DNA from: Myxococcus guangdongensis
GTDB lineage: Bacteria; Myxococcota; Myxococcia; Myxococcales; Myxococcaceae
DNA: 64,000 nt
Direction of reading: 5' to 3'
NCBI RefSeq assembly: GCF_024198255.1
Contig: NZ_JAJVKW010000003.1
Location: 806,001-870,000 of the forward strand
In this document: in pieces, positions 14,454-25,300 of the stretch
Layout: each line of letters starts with the position of its first letter
Position numbering within the stretch: position 1 is the first letter of the stretch
The notes under the pieces: model-generated
Database searches by the model: none
What the model was told of the DNA's origin: nothing
The model's input: the letters and a program-made list of their open reading frames with translations, nothing else
Program-made: the position numbers and the translations under genes

Positions 14454-16937
14454 CTACTCGCTGCGCAGCGCGACCACGGGGTCCAGGCGGGTGGCGCGCC
14501 AGGCGGGCACGAGGCTCGCCAGCAGCGCCACCAGCCCGAGCGTGGTGGCCACCGCGACGTAGGTGAGGACGTCGGTGCGCTCGACGCCGAAGAGCATGTT
14601 GCGCAGCAGCTGGCTCGCCACGAAGGCCAGCACGGTGCCGAGCAGCAGCCCGAAGCCGGCCAGGCGCAGGTACTGGCGCACCACGAGCCGGACGACGTCG
14701 AGCCGGCCGGCGCCGAGCGCCATGCGGATGCCGAATTCGCGCGTGCGGTGGCTCACCGAGTGCGCGACGACGCCGTAGATGCCGAGCGTCGCGAGCGCCA
14801 GGGCCAGCAGGGAGAAGCTGGCGACGAGCACCATGTAGAAGCGCGGCTGGGCCACGGACTGGGCCAGGACGCTGTCCATGGTGCGCACGTTGGCGACCGG
14901 CAAATCCTTGTCGAGCCCCTGGACCTCGCGGCGCACCAGGGCCGCCAGCGCGAGCGGCTCCGAGTCGGTGAGCACCGTGAGCTTCATGGCGTTGGCGCGC
15001 GCCTGGGCGAACGGGACGTAGACCTCCGAGGAGGGCCGGTGCTTGATGCCCCCGTGGAGGACGTTGCCCACCACGCCCACGATTTCACCGCCGAAGCGCC
15101 CGTTGCCGAAGTCCACGCCCAGCTCCACCCGGCGCCCGAGCGGGTCCTCTCCGGGCCACAGCCTGCGCGCGGCCTCCTCGTTGATGAGCACCGCGCGCGT
15201 GCCCTCGACGGCGCCATCCTGGCTCGTCAGCGCGCGGCCCCGGTGCACGGGGATGCGCAGCGTCTCCAGGTAGCCCTCGGTGACCAGGCGCACGTTGACG
15301 ATGGCCTCCTGGCCGGGGACGGGCGGCGGGCGGGCCAGGTCCTGCAGGGGCGACGCCATGGCGCTCCCCGTCAGCGGCAGGTGGATGGCCAGCCCCGCGT
15401 GCTGGACGCCGGGCAGGTGGCGCACCCGCTCCAGCAGGGTGTCGTAGAAGGACTGCACCGCCGGACTCCCCCAGGGATAGCGGCTCTCCGGCAGCGCCAG
15501 GTCCAGGGTGAGGACGCGGTCCGTCTTGAAGCCCGGGTCCACCTGCTGGAGCTTGAGGAAGCTCTTGAGGAGCAGCCCGGCGCTCACCAGCAGCACCACC
15601 GCCAGCGCCGTCTCGGCGACGACCAGGCCCGCGCGCGCGTGGCGCCCCCGGAGGCTCCCCCCGGCGCCCGCGCCGCTCTCGCGCAGCGCCCGGTCCAGGC
15701 CGACGTTGGAGCCCTGCAGGGCCGGAATCAGACCGAAGAGCAGCGCGACCAGCAGCGCGAGCGCGGTGGTGAACGCGAGCACCGGCCCGTCGATGGCGAC
15801 CTCTTCCAACCGGGGGATGTCCCCCGGGCCCATGCCGACGAGCAGGTCCAGTCCCCACCGGGCCAGCATCACTCCCGCCGCCGCGCCGACGAGCGCCAGC
15901 ACGACGCTCTCCGTGAGCAGCTGCCGGATGATGCGACCCCGGCCCGCGCCCAGGGCCAGCCGCACGGAAATCTCACCCTCGCGGCTGACGCCGCGCGCCA
16001 GCAGCAGGTTGGCCAGGTTGGCGCAGGTGATGAGCAGCACCATGCCCACCGCGCCTATCAGGACCAGCAGCGCGGGCTGGACCTGGCCGACCAGCTCCTC
16101 TCGCAAGGGGATGAGGCGCAGGCCCAGGTCGGTGTTGGACTTGGGGTGCTGCTGCTCGAGCTCCCGGGCGATGGCGCTCACGTCCTGGCTGGCCTGCTCC
16201 AGCGTCATGCCGGGCTTGAGCCGCCCATAGACATTCAGCCAATGCGAGCCGCGATTCTCCGGGTTGATGAGGTCCCCCTCCCAGGTGACGGGGGCCCAGA
16301 GCTGCGCCTTGTTGGGGAAGTCGAACTCGCGGCGCGCCACGCCGATGACGGTGTGCGGCGTGCCCTCCAGGGTGATGGTGCGACCGACGACCTGGGGGTC
16401 CCCCGCGAAGCGCCGCTGCCAGAGGGTGTGGCCCAGCACCACCACCTGGCTCTTTCCGGGCTGGTCCTCGTCGGGAAGCAGGCCCCGGCCGAGCAGGGGC
16501 TGCACGCCCAGGACGCGGAAGAAGTCCGCGGTGATGCGCGCGCCCAGCACGCGCTCGGGTTCGCCCTCCGGGCCCGTCAGGCTGATGTCGGTGGAGCTGA
16601 CGGCGGCGAGGCCCGAGAAGGAGTGGTTCTGGGATTGGATGTCGCGGAAGTCGAGCGCGGAGGAGGGCAGCGTGCCGCCTCGCCTGGGCGTGTGCTGCAC
16701 ATGGACGAGCTGGTCGATGTCCGCCATGGCGAAGGGGCGCAGCAGGACCGCGTTCACCACGCTGAAGATGGCGGTGTTGGCGCCCAGGCCGAGCGCCAAT
16801 GTCAGCACACAGATGAGGGTGAAGGCCGGGTTCTGGATGAGCTTGCGGAGGGCCTGACGCACATCTTGGCGAGTCGTGTCCAATGCCTGCTCCAGTCCTG
16901 GGATGCGGTCATGCTCGACCCGCGCGAGGCCGAGCAT
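14454..16937 (-). CDS. ADOP/MacB-type ABC permease (FtsX-like)
   Basis: About 827 aa. Start uncertain: the ATG at 16935-16937 is used; a TTG at 16973 is also in frame. N-terminal sequence ALRKLIQNPAFTLICVLTLALGLGANTAIFS is the hallmark of the ADOP permease family. The protein has two MacB-type periplasmic domains and two FtsX-like membrane domains, the second and last ending LASLVPAWRATRLDPVVALRSE. A conserved 'GxNVGLDRALRESG' segment lies between the halves. These permeases normally pair with a separate ATPase, none of which is encoded nearby. Function is unassigned; mechanotransmission or efflux of macrolides, lipids or peptides is typical of the wider family. Convergent with the peptide exporter, so not obviously in its operon. 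Confidence 0.88.
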   Translation of the reverse strand: MLGLARVEHDRIPGLEQALDTTRQDVRQALRKLIQNPAFTLICVLTLALGLGANTAIFSVVNAVLLRPFAMADIDQLVHVQHTPRRGGTLPSSALDFRDIQSQNHSFSGLAAVSSTDISLTGPEGEPERVLGARITADFFRVLGVQPLLGRGLLPDEDQPGKSQVVVLGHTLWQRRFAGDPQVVGRTITLEGTPHTVIGVARREFDFPNKAQLWAPVTWEGDLINPENRGSHWLNVYGRLKPGMTLEQASQDVSAIARELEQQHPKSNTDLGLRLIPLREELVGQVQPALLVLIGAVGMVLLITCANLANLLLARGVSREGEISVRLALGAGRGRIIRQLLTESVVLALVGAAAGVMLARWGLDLLVGMGPGDIPRLEEVAIDGPVLAFTTALALLVALLFGLIPALQGSNVGLDRALRESGAGAGGSLRGRHARAGLVVAETALAVVLLVSAGLLLKSFLKLQQVDPGFKTDRVLTLDLALPESRYPWGSPAVQSFYDTLLERVRHLPGVQHAGLAIHLPLTGSAMASPLQDLARPPPVPGQEAIVNVRLVTEGYLETLRIPVHRGRALTSQDGAVEGTRAVLINEEAARRLWPGEDPLGRRVELGVDFGNGRFGGEIVGVVGNVLHGGIKHRPSSEVYVPFAQARANAMKLTVLTDSEPLALAALVRREVQGLDKDLPVANVRTMDSVLAQSVAQPRFYMVLVASFSLLALALATLGIYGVVAHSVSHRTREFGIRMALGAGRLDVVRLVVRQYLRLAGFGLLLGTVLAFVASQLLRNMLFGVERTDVLTYVAVATTLGLVALLASLVPAWRATRLDPVVALRSE

Positions 16938-16976
16938 CACCGCAATGCCACACGTCCCGGACCGTGAAGTCAAACG

Positions 16977-19316
16977 TCAGGCGGACAAATGCCCCAGTCC
17001 GATGGGCGCGGCGATGCACGTGTCCGGAATGCCGAAGGCATCCACCAGCGCCACAGCGTCCGGCCGGAGCTCCGTGCACAGCTTCACGACCTCCTTGCGG
17101 ATGGCCAGCGCCTTGCCGCCCTCCATGAGGTTGTTCTCCTGGAACCAGCCGCTCGCGGCCTCCAGGCAGGACAGGCCGTAGAGGTCGCACAGCCGCCCGA
17201 GCACCACCTTGAGGCCCGGGTCCTGGACCATGGTCACCCCGTGGATGAACTGCTCGAGCACCACGCGCTCGACGTGCGCGTGCGCCAGGGCGACCAGGTG
17301 CGCCTGGACCTGGTTGAAGGCGGCGAAGGCCTCCACGCCCGCCGTCAGCCGCTTGCGGATGCGCCGCGCCACCGAGGCGAGCAAATCCTCCTCGCGGTAG
17401 CGCAGGAAGCGCAGCTGGAAGTCGTCGTCGCGCAGGTGCTCGCTGCCGGTCCTCCGCGCGGCGATGGGGTTCCTGTCCGCCATGGCCGTGGCCTTGTCCG
17501 CGATGAGCTTGAGCACCGCGTACACGCGGTCGTCCTCGAAGCGCTGGCGGTAGTCCGTCAGCAGGCTCTTGGCGACCAGCTGCATCAGCACCGTGTTGTC
17601 GCCCTCGAACGTGGTGAAGATGTCCGTGTCGTCCTTCAGCGCCGACAGCCGGTTGGCCTCCAGGTAGCCCTGGCCACCGCACGCCTCGCGCGCCTCCTGG
17701 AGCACCGCGGTGCAGTTCCACGAGGCATACGCCTTGAGGCCCGCCGCCAGCGCCTCCACCTCCATGGAGTCCTCCTCGGTGCGCTTCACGTAGCGCTCCA
17801 CCAGGTGCTCCAGCGCGAAGTCGAGCGCGTACGTCTTCGCCAGCGGCTTGAGCAGCCGCAGCTGGTGCGTCTGGTGGTCGAGCAGCCGCACCTCGGGTGC
17901 GCCCGGCGGGCCGAACTGTCGGCGCAAGTCCCCGTAGCGCACCGCGATGGTCAGCCCGCTCTTGGCCGCGCTCAGGGACGCGCACGCCACGCTCACCCGG
18001 CCCGCCACCAGCGTGCCCAGCATGGTGAAGAACCTGCGCCCGTCGCTGGAGATGGAGCTGGTGTACTCGCCCTCGGCGGTCACCTGGCCGAAGCGGTCCA
18101 GCAGGTTCTCCCGGGGCACCCGCACGTGGTCGAACCAGATGCGGCCGTTGTCCACGCCGTTGAGGCCCATCTTCCGGCCGCAGTCCTCGATGCGCACGCC
18201 GGGCAGCACCTGTCCGCGCTCGTCGCGCAGCGGCACCAGCAGCGCGTGCACGCCCAGGCCCTTGCCGCCGACCTCCAGCTGCGCGAACACCGTGGTGATG
18301 CGGCCGTGGCGCGCGGCGTTGCCGATCCACTCCTTGCGCGCGCCCTCGGACGGGGTGTGCACGACGAAGTTGCCGGCCTCCGCGTCGTAGCGCGCCACCG
18401 TCTCCACGTCGCGCACGTTGGAGCCGTGGCCCAGCTCGCTCATGGCGAAGCAGCCGGGCAATTCCAGCGTGGCGACCTTGGGCAGGTACTCGCGGTGGTG
18501 CCTCTCCGTGCCGAGGAAGAGGATGCTCGCGCCGAACAGGCCGAAGTGCACCCCTGCCTTCACCACGAGGCTCAGGTCGAAGAGCGCGAGCGTCTCGAAC
18601 GCGGCGATGAAGGCGCCCAGGTCCGCGCCGGCCTCGTTGCCTTCCGGGAAGGCGATGCGGCCCAGGCCCTGGTCCGCCAACTGCTTGAGCCAGGCGAAGA
18701 CCTGCTCGCGCTGCTTGTCCGTGTCGAGCGTGCGCTGATAGCGGAAGGTCGGGTCCTCCAGCCACTTGCGCACCTGGGAGCGGACCTCCGGGTACTTGCG
18801 GTCCAGCACCGCGCGCAGCGCCTCGGGGGCGAAGGACGTGGGCTCGGTGGGGCCGATGCGGCGCGGCTCGTGCGCGGCGGACGGCACCAGCGCGCGCACG
18901 GCCTCGCGCCCTGAGACGCCCAGCACGGCCTCCAGCGAGGCCAGCGCGCGCACCAGCTCCGGCATGCTCGAGGGCAGCTCCTTCGAGTCCGCGACGAGCT
19001 CCGTCAGCTTCGCGCCCAGCTCGGAGAGGCTCTCCTGGGGGCTGAGCTTCAGGCGCTCCGCCGCGGCGCGGATGTGCTCGCGCACGAGGGCCAGCTCGTT
19101 GGAGCTGGGCGGCATCAGCGGGTCCAGCCAGCGGGCGAGCACGGTGTTGGAGCGCAGGTCCAACCAGGGCTGGGCGCGCGCGGCGGTGCCCAGCATCCGA
19201 ATCTCCGCGGGCGTCAGCTCACCGTCCGTCCACGCCACGTAGAGCATGGGGACCAGGGGGGCCAGGCGCGGCAGTGACAGCAGCTCCTTCGCGGTTGGAC
19301 GAATCTCTTCCACCAT
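16977..19316 (-). CDS. Acyl-CoA oxidase/dehydrogenase with N-terminal TerB-like region
   Basis: 779 aa from the ATG at 19316, which has GGAGAG 7 nt upstream. Residues about 17-70 (LVPMLYVAWTDGELTPAEIRMLG) look like a TerB/DjlA-type helical domain. A helical spacer follows, and from about 170 a full acyl-CoA oxidase fold. Supporting motifs are GCFAMSELGHGSNVRDVET, EWIGNAARHG, GVDNGRIWFDHVRVPRENLL, the flavin-binding RRQFG, EACGGQGY and TTFEGDNTVLMQLVAKSLL. It would catalyse FAD-dependent alpha,beta-oxidation of acyl-CoA with oxygen as likely acceptor. Myxobacteria carry many paralogues. The TerB-like fusion is the unusual part. Confidence 0.88.
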   Translation of the reverse strand: MVEEIRPTAKELLSLPRLAPLVPMLYVAWTDGELTPAEIRMLGTAARAQPWLDLRSNTVLARWLDPLMPPSSNELALVREHIRAAAERLKLSPQESLSELGAKLTELVADSKELPSSMPELVRALASLEAVLGVSGREAVRALVPSAAHEPRRIGPTEPTSFAPEALRAVLDRKYPEVRSQVRKWLEDPTFRYQRTLDTDKQREQVFAWLKQLADQGLGRIAFPEGNEAGADLGAFIAAFETLALFDLSLVVKAGVHFGLFGASILFLGTERHHREYLPKVATLELPGCFAMSELGHGSNVRDVETVARYDAEAGNFVVHTPSEGARKEWIGNAARHGRITTVFAQLEVGGKGLGVHALLVPLRDERGQVLPGVRIEDCGRKMGLNGVDNGRIWFDHVRVPRENLLDRFGQVTAEGEYTSSISSDGRRFFTMLGTLVAGRVSVACASLSAAKSGLTIAVRYGDLRRQFGPPGAPEVRLLDHQTHQLRLLKPLAKTYALDFALEHLVERYVKRTEEDSMEVEALAAGLKAYASWNCTAVLQEAREACGGQGYLEANRLSALKDDTDIFTTFEGDNTVLMQLVAKSLLTDYRQRFEDDRVYAVLKLIADKATAMADRNPIAARRTGSEHLRDDDFQLRFLRYREEDLLASVARRIRKRLTAGVEAFAAFNQVQAHLVALAHAHVERVVLEQFIHGVTMVQDPGLKVVLGRLCDLYGLSCLEAASGWFQENNLMEGGKALAIRKEVVKLCTELRPDAVALVDAFGIPDTCIAAPIGLGHLSA

Positions 19317-19459
19317 CAGTTGGCTCTCCAGCAAGCGAGGGAAGAGGCCCAGTGTGGCCAGCCCGGTGCCGGGCGGCAATGGGAGAGAGCACCTGCCTGT
19401 CGGGCAGGCGGCCAGGCCCTGCATGCCAGGGCCGGGAAGTGTCCCTAGCTTGCCACGTC

Positions 19460-20740
19460 ATGGACGAGCCCCAGGACCTCTCGGAGATGGAGATTCTTCC
19501 CCAGCCCGGCGCCCACGGCTTCGATGCGGGGAGCGAGCGCGGCAAGCACGAGATGAAGGGACCCTTCGAGCTGCCTCCGGGGCCTCGGGGCTTCTCGTTC
19601 TCTCTTTATCAATCCACCGGTGCGGCGCTGATGACGGGGCACCGCCTGGAGCTGCTGGACAACGGCGCGGTGTTCGACCGCATGGTGGAAGACATCCGCG
19701 CGGCCCGGGAGAGTGTCCACATCCTGGTCTACATCTGGCGGCCCTGCGACGTGTCGGACCGCATCATCGACGCGCTGGTGGACCGCTCACACGCGGGGGT
19801 GGCGTGCCGCGTGGTGGTGGACCCGGTGGGCAGCGAGGAGCTGAGCGGGGACAAGGACTTCGACCAGAAGGTGGAGAAGGTGCTCTCGGCCGCGGGCGTG
19901 GAGGTGCACTACTACCGGCTGCTCGCGGGCAAGGTGATGGGGCGGCTGTTGGGGCGCACGCACCAGAAGCTGGTCATCATCGACGGGAGAATCGCGTACA
20001 CGGGCGGCTTCGGCTTCTGGAAGGTCTGGGAGGGAGATGGGCTGTCGCCGGAGGAGTGGCGCGACACCAGCGTGCGCGTCGAGGGGCCCGCCGCGCGCGA
20101 GATGCAGCTCTCCTTCTCGCGCTACTGGCAGGAGTCGGGCGGTGGGCTGCTGCCCCCGGACACCTTCCCGGAGCCCATGCTGGTGGGGGACTCCGAGGCG
20201 TGCTTCGTGGAGAGCGCGGGCAAGCTGGGCATCACCGACGCGGAGCGGATGGTGCGCATGGTCATCGCCGCCGCGCGTGAGCGCCTGTGGATTGCCAACG
20301 CGTACTTCTCACCGCCCAACGAAATCCTGGAGCAGCTGGAGGAGAAGTGTCGCCAGGGCGTGGAGATTCGCGTGCTGGGGCCGGGGCCCGTGCATGACGT
20401 GAAGGTCATCCGCGCCTCGCAGCGCTCCACGTACGAGCGATTGCTCGAGGCGGGCGTGCGCATCTACGAGTACCAGCCGTCGATGATGCACGCGAAGACC
20501 ATGATTGTGGACGACTGGCTCGCGGTGGTGGGCTCGACGAACCTGGACTCGCTGTCGCTCAACAAGCTGGGCGAGGGCTCGCTCATCATCCATGACAAGG
20601 AGTTCGTCCGGAAGATGGAGCGGTGCTGGGCCAAGGACCTGCGCGTGTCCAAGGAGATTTCGCTGGAGAACGGCGGCCGCACCAATCCGTGGCGGCGCCT
20701 GGCTCGCCGGGCCACGCAGCTGGTGGGGCACGACCGATAG
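19460..20740 (+). CDS. Phospholipase D / cardiolipin synthase-like protein
   Basis: 426 aa with two PLD half-sites: HQKLVIIDGRIAYTGG (first HxKxxxxD) and HAKTMIVDDWLAVVGSTNLD (second). The spacing between them, the 'ESVHILVYIWRPCD' opening strand and the 'NAYFSPPNEILEQL' segment agree with cardiolipin synthase A/B type enzymes, which transfer phosphatidyl groups to glycerol or phosphatidylglycerol. No clear N-terminal membrane helices are present, so it is ClsB-like rather than ClsA-like. The frame extends upstream, but the ATG at 19460 keeps it clear of the divergent oxidase gene. Its stop codon abuts the stop of the convergent nth gene. Confidence 0.85.
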   Translation: MDEPQDLSEMEILPQPGAHGFDAGSERGKHEMKGPFELPPGPRGFSFSLYQSTGAALMTGHRLELLDNGAVFDRMVEDIRAARESVHILVYIWRPCDVSDRIIDALVDRSHAGVACRVVVDPVGSEELSGDKDFDQKVEKVLSAAGVEVHYYRLLAGKVMGRLLGRTHQKLVIIDGRIAYTGGFGFWKVWEGDGLSPEEWRDTSVRVEGPAAREMQLSFSRYWQESGGGLLPPDTFPEPMLVGDSEACFVESAGKLGITDAERMVRMVIAAARERLWIANAYFSPPNEILEQLEEKCRQGVEIRVLGPGPVHDVKVIRASQRSTYERLLEAGVRIYEYQPSMMHAKTMIVDDWLAVVGSTNLDSLSLNKLGEGSLIIHDKEFVRKMERCWAKDLRVSKEISLENGGRTNPWRRLARRATQLVGHDR

Positions 20741-21511
20741 TCAGCGCGGGTTCGTCACGCCGACCTGACGGCAGGCGCTGAGCACCGGGCACGTGGAGCA
20801 CTTGGGGCGCGAGCCCGTGCACACGTGCTTGCCGAAGGGCACCAGCAGCCGGTTGAGCTCCACCCAGTACCTGCGTGGGAGCTGGGCTTCGAGCGCGGCC
20901 ATGGTGGCCTCGGGCGTGGGCGCCTTCACATAGCCCCAGCGGTTCGTCACGCGGTGCACGTGGATGTCCACGCTGATGGCCTCGTGTCCGCAGGCGATGC
21001 CGAGCGCCAGGTGCGCGCACTTGGGGCCCACGCCCTTGAAGGACTGGAGCACCTGGGCATCGCAGGGCAGCGTGCCCGCGAATTCGTCCCGCGTGCGCAC
21101 GGCGATGGCGTGGAGTTGATGCGCCTTGGCCTCGTGGAAGGTGACGGGGCGGATGAGCGTGTCGAGGGTGGCGGGGCTCAGGCGCGCGAGGGCCTCGGGT
21201 GTGGACGCGCGCTCGAGCAGCCGGAGCGCCGCGGGCAGGCTGACCTCATCGAGGGTCCGGATGGAGAGGATGCAGGCGACGAGCTGCTCGAAGAGGCTGT
21301 CGTGGCCTCGGGCCGACAGCGCGAACATGGCCGCGTCCGCGAAGTCGCGGACCGTGTGACGCACGCGCGCGAGCACGTCGTCGATGTCGAAGGGGACCTT
21401 GTCCGGACGGGGCGCGGGCTCGGAGACCTCGGGTCGTGCTCTCGCGGTGCGCGCGCTCGTCGGTGACGGTGCCCTGCGGTGTCTGGGAGGCGTCGGTCCT
21501 CTGTCCGCCAT
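20741..21511 (-). CDS. nth: Endonuclease III (DNA glycosylase/AP lyase)
   Basis: 256 aa; AGGAGG upstream of the ATG. Helix-hairpin-helix LQSFKGVGPKCAH carries the Lys used in the lyase step, and VDIHVHRVTNRWG contains the catalytic Asp. The C-terminal 4Fe-4S cluster has the spacing C-x6-C-x2-C-x5-C (CTGSRPKCSTCPVLSAC). It removes oxidised pyrimidines in base-excision repair. There is a ~35-residue basic N-terminal extension (HRRAPSPTSARTARARPEV) not usual for E. coli-type enzymes. The family glycosylase motif normally reads GVGRKTA; here it is GVGPKCA, which may mark a subfamily variant. Confidence 0.88.
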   Translation of the reverse strand: MADRGPTPPRHRRAPSPTSARTARARPEVSEPAPRPDKVPFDIDDVLARVRHTVRDFADAAMFALSARGHDSLFEQLVACILSIRTLDEVSLPAALRLLERASTPEALARLSPATLDTLIRPVTFHEAKAHQLHAIAVRTRDEFAGTLPCDAQVLQSFKGVGPKCAHLALGIACGHEAISVDIHVHRVTNRWGYVKAPTPEATMAALEAQLPRRYWVELNRLLVPFGKHVCTGSRPKCSTCPVLSACRQVGVTNPR

Positions 21512-21607
21512 TCAGTCCCCCTCCTTGCCCGAGAAGATGGGGACACGGTGGACGTCCGGCCTGGAGTGTCGTCCGGGCCGGTGGCAGGGCAGGGGGACGG
21601 GGGCGCT

Positions 21608-22114
21608 TCAGCTCGCGGGCTTCGTGAGGTCCATCGCGTACCAGTGGTCGCAGCCGAAGTGGCCCGTGCTGCCCATGGGCGCGCAGAGGGGCTCGAAGCC
21701 GAGGCGGCGGTAGAGCTTCTGGGCCTGGGTCATCGAGGCGAGGGTCTCGAGGTAGCAGCGCTGGAAGCCCGCCTCGCGCGCGAAGTCGAGGCAGCGGCGC
21801 AGCATGCGCTCGCCCGCTCCCAGGCCACGCGCCTCGGGGAGGAAGTACATCTTGCGCAGCTCGCACACGCCCGGGTCTCCGCCATCGAGCGGGGCGATGC
21901 CGCCGCCTCCGATGACGCGGCCCGCGCGCTCCACCACGAAGTACGCGTGGCGGGGGCGCGCGTAGGCGGCGCTCATGGTGTCGACCTCGGGGTCGTGGAG
22001 GGCGAAGCCGGGGCCATCCGCTCCGAACTCGGGCATCACCGTGCGGATGACGCCCGCCACGGCGGCATCATCCGTGGGTCGGATGGGACGCAGGGTCAGC
22101 TCGTCGTTGCTCAT
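21608..22114 (-). CDS. GNAT-family N-acetyltransferase
   Basis: 168 aa, start MSNDELTLRPIRPTDD at 22114. The GNAT core is clear: N-terminal LRPIRPTDDAAVAGVIR, central ELRKMYFLPEARGLGAGERML (acetyl-CoA pyrophosphate loop as RGLGAG), and C-terminal YRRLGFEPL. The ending 'GHFGCDHWYAMDL' is typical of YjgM/ElaA-like small-molecule acetyltransferases. Substrate unknown. It is 96 bp downstream-side of nth's start and co-directional. Confidence 0.85.
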   Translation of the reverse strand: MSNDELTLRPIRPTDDAAVAGVIRTVMPEFGADGPGFALHDPEVDTMSAAYARPRHAYFVVERAGRVIGGGGIAPLDGGDPGVCELRKMYFLPEARGLGAGERMLRRCLDFAREAGFQRCYLETLASMTQAQKLYRRLGFEPLCAPMGSTGHFGCDHWYAMDLTKPAS

Positions 22115-22317
22115 GCGCGGGGACGGTCCCACGGAATGAGAGGTGGGGCCAGTGGGACTCCAGGGCGTGACGGGTGCGTCGGAGTGCGCGCACCCGTTGT
22201 GCACCTGCTTGCACAGGTGGCACCCGGGCGACGCACCTGGAATGTGGGGGGCGGCTTTCCACGCCCTGGATATCCCAGGCATTCTGGGTGGCATGTCCGT
22301 TGTAGAGGGGGAGCTTC

Positions 22318-25300
22318 ATGTACTGCCCTGATTGCCGACAGGAGCGCCTGGGTCAGTTCCACCAGTGCGCACTCTGTGGCACGGCGATGACCTCGCGGCC
22401 TCGTTCCGAGCTGGACGCGGAGCTCGCTCACGTCCACTTCCTCCTGTCCGAGCTGTCGCGCTGGGATGCCACCGAGGTCCCCCCCAACGTCCGTCGCTTC
22501 CTCTCCGAGCGCTACGAGCGTCAGGCCCGAATCCTCCTCTCCGTGCTCGCCGAGTCGCCTGCACCGGCGAACCGGGTGGAGCCGCTGCGGACGGCGGAGG
22601 CGGTAGCGGTCGGAGCGCCTTCGCGCCCGGGTGAGGGGCCCACGGTGGTTCCCGACGAGGGTGGGGTGCACGCGGGGGCCACGGTGCTGCCCGTGACGGC
22701 AACGGATGCGGCGGCTTCGGGCTCCGCGCACGAGGCCCCGTGGCGGTCGAACGAGGCCGTGACGCACTCGGTGCGGGACACGGGGGATTCCGCGTCCGTG
22801 GCGAGCGGCGCTTCGGTGATTCGGGAGGCGGGCGGCGGGTGGGGCGCGGATGCGACCGCGCAGCGCTCGGGTGAGTCGCTGGCGAGTGGTGCGCCGGCTG
22901 GCGGCGTGTGGGGCGCGGAGGAGGCCGCGGCGAGTGGCGCCTCGGTGATTCGGGATGCTCACGGTGTGAGTGAGGTCTCGCCGGGCTCGGAGCGTCCGAA
23001 GGCGGGTCTGTCGTGGGGTGAGGGTGCGTCCGGGCCTCGCTCGGATGCGTCGTTGGCGAATGACGCCTCGGTGATTCGAGAGGCGCACGATGTGAGTGAT
23101 GTCTCGCCGGGCTCGGAGCGTCCGAAGACGGGCCTGCCGTGGGGCGAGGGTGCGTCCGTGCCTCGCCCGGACGCGTCGGTGGCGAGTGGTGCATCGGTGA
23201 TGCGAGATGCGAGCGGCACGTGGGGCTCGGACGGGTCCGCGTCGCGTGCCGACGATGCCCAGGGCGCACGAGGCGCGGCGCCATCCGCGTCGGGCGCGGA
23301 TGCCTCGGCGGCATGGCGCGCGGAGGATGCTTCGGCTGCTTCGCGAGACGAGGCGAAGCGCGAGGCCGAGCGCGCCGCGAGGGCGGAGTCGACGCGACGA
23401 CCGGGGCCGCGCGTGTCGCCACATGCCCGGGTGTCCGGGGCGGGCGCCGAGGCGCATCCGCTTCCCGAGGACGCCTCCGCGCCGTCGTTCGAGGCCCCGC
23501 AGCCCCGAGGCTCGACGGCCCGGTTCGTCGAACAGGCCTCTTCGTGGAGTCGCGTCTGGAAGCCGTTCCTCTACGAAAGCATCATGTGGTTCGTCGGTGC
23601 CTTCCTCGTCCTCTCGGGCCTGCTCTACTTCGTGTTCGAGCGATGGGCCGGGATGAGCTCCGTCAGCCGCTCGATGGCCATCTTCCTCGCCACGGCGGGG
23701 GCCTCCGCGTTCTTCTCCATCATGGGGGCTGTCCTCGGACGGCGCGAGGCCCTGCGCGGTCCGGGGCGCATCCTCGGTGTCATCGGCTCGGCGGCGGCGC
23801 CCCTCGCGGGCATCGCCCTGTCGCCCACCGGGTTCAGCGACGCGTCGCTGTCCGGCAACCTGGGCCCGTGGTGGCTCACTCCGGCGCTCCTGGTCTGGGC
23901 GGCCATCGCCGCGTGGTTCGTTCGCAAGCCCGCTGACGCCTTCGACGCGCCCTCGCGCCCCTTCGTCCAGGCCTCGCTCGTGGTCAGCATCCTGATGATG
24001 GGACTGGCTCCGGTGGCCGCGAGGCTCGGGGGCGTCGCGCTGTGGCTCAACCTCGTGCCGTGCGTGCTCTTCTTCCTGCTGTCGCGGCGCTCCGCCTCGA
24101 GTCCCCGTGAGGGAGCCGCGCTGGCCTTCGCGCTCGCCGCGCCGCTGTACCTGCTCATCGCCTACGCCGTGCGACTGCACCTGGCGCTCGTCCACGCGGG
24201 CACGCCGCCCGAGGCGGGCATCTATGCGCCGCTCGTCGCGTTCCTGCTCGCGTCCGCCCATCGCTTCCGTGCACTGCCCGCCGAGCGCGCGGCGGACACG
24301 CTGTCGCTGGGCGTCGTCTCGCTCCAGACGATGTGTCTGGTCGCCGCCATCGGCGCCCCGCCGCCGACGTTCTTCGTCACCGCCGCCGTCATCACCTGGA
24401 CGCTGCTGTCGCTGGCGAGCGGCGCCCTCCACCGGCTGCCGTGGGTGTATCCCGCCTACGCCGCGCTCTACTTCTCGTACGCCACCAGCGGCCAGTTGGT
24501 GCCGGGGCCGCTGAGGCGGTTGCTCGACGCGCTCAAGGCCTCGCTCGGTTATCCCGTCGCGGACCGGCTGCCCGTGCAGTACGGCGCGCTGACGGCGCTG
24601 CCCTTCGTGCTCGCGGGCGTGGTGCTCGCGGTGTCGCGGCTGTGGCGCGGTGAGCGCACGGGCCAGGCGCGCGACGTCGCCTTCGCGGAGGTGCTGCTGC
24701 GCTGCACGGCCGTGGCTGGCGTCCTCTTCTCCTTCTACGGCATCGCCGGGCCCGACGCGCGCCCGGCCCTCTGGAGCGTGCTCGGCATGTCGGTGGTGTG
24801 CCTGGGCACGGGCCTGCTGGTGGACCGATTCTACCTGAAGGCCGTCGGCGCGCTGCTGATGCTGGTGGTGCCGGCGTTGGCCATCCAGGTCCTCTCGGTG
24901 GAGGCCGCGTCCGTGGTGGTCGGGGTGCTGGCGCTCGGATTGTCGGGCGTGTCCCTGGTGTGCACCGCGCGGACGCGGGCGCTCGTGGCCTCCGTGGGCG
25001 GATTGCTGGCCACGGCGGGCTTCCTGATGGGCCTGTTCAGCGACTTCGGCTTCACGCCGCTGGCGGGCGCGGTGCTGTGTGGCGCGAGCATGCTGCTCAT
25101 CGCGTGGAGCCTGCGCAACGCGTACGCCGTGGCCTACGCGGTCCTGCTGGCGGCGGCCCTGGTGCCGAAGCTCGCGCTCCAGGTGTCCGTCACGGCGATG
25201 GCCTTCTCGCTGGTCTTCGTCGCGCTGGCGCTCGCCGTCGTGGCCGAGCGGGGCCGGCTGCTGCGCCAGCTGAGCGGGGTCGCCGTCTTCTACGCGCTCT

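Noticed and set aside
22289..22304. Sigma-54-like element (TGGCAT-N5-TTGTA) upstream of the giant membrane protein gene.
   Set aside because: The -12 GC is GT, and the start site would fall on or after the Shine-Dalgarno sequence, so it would not give a usable message.
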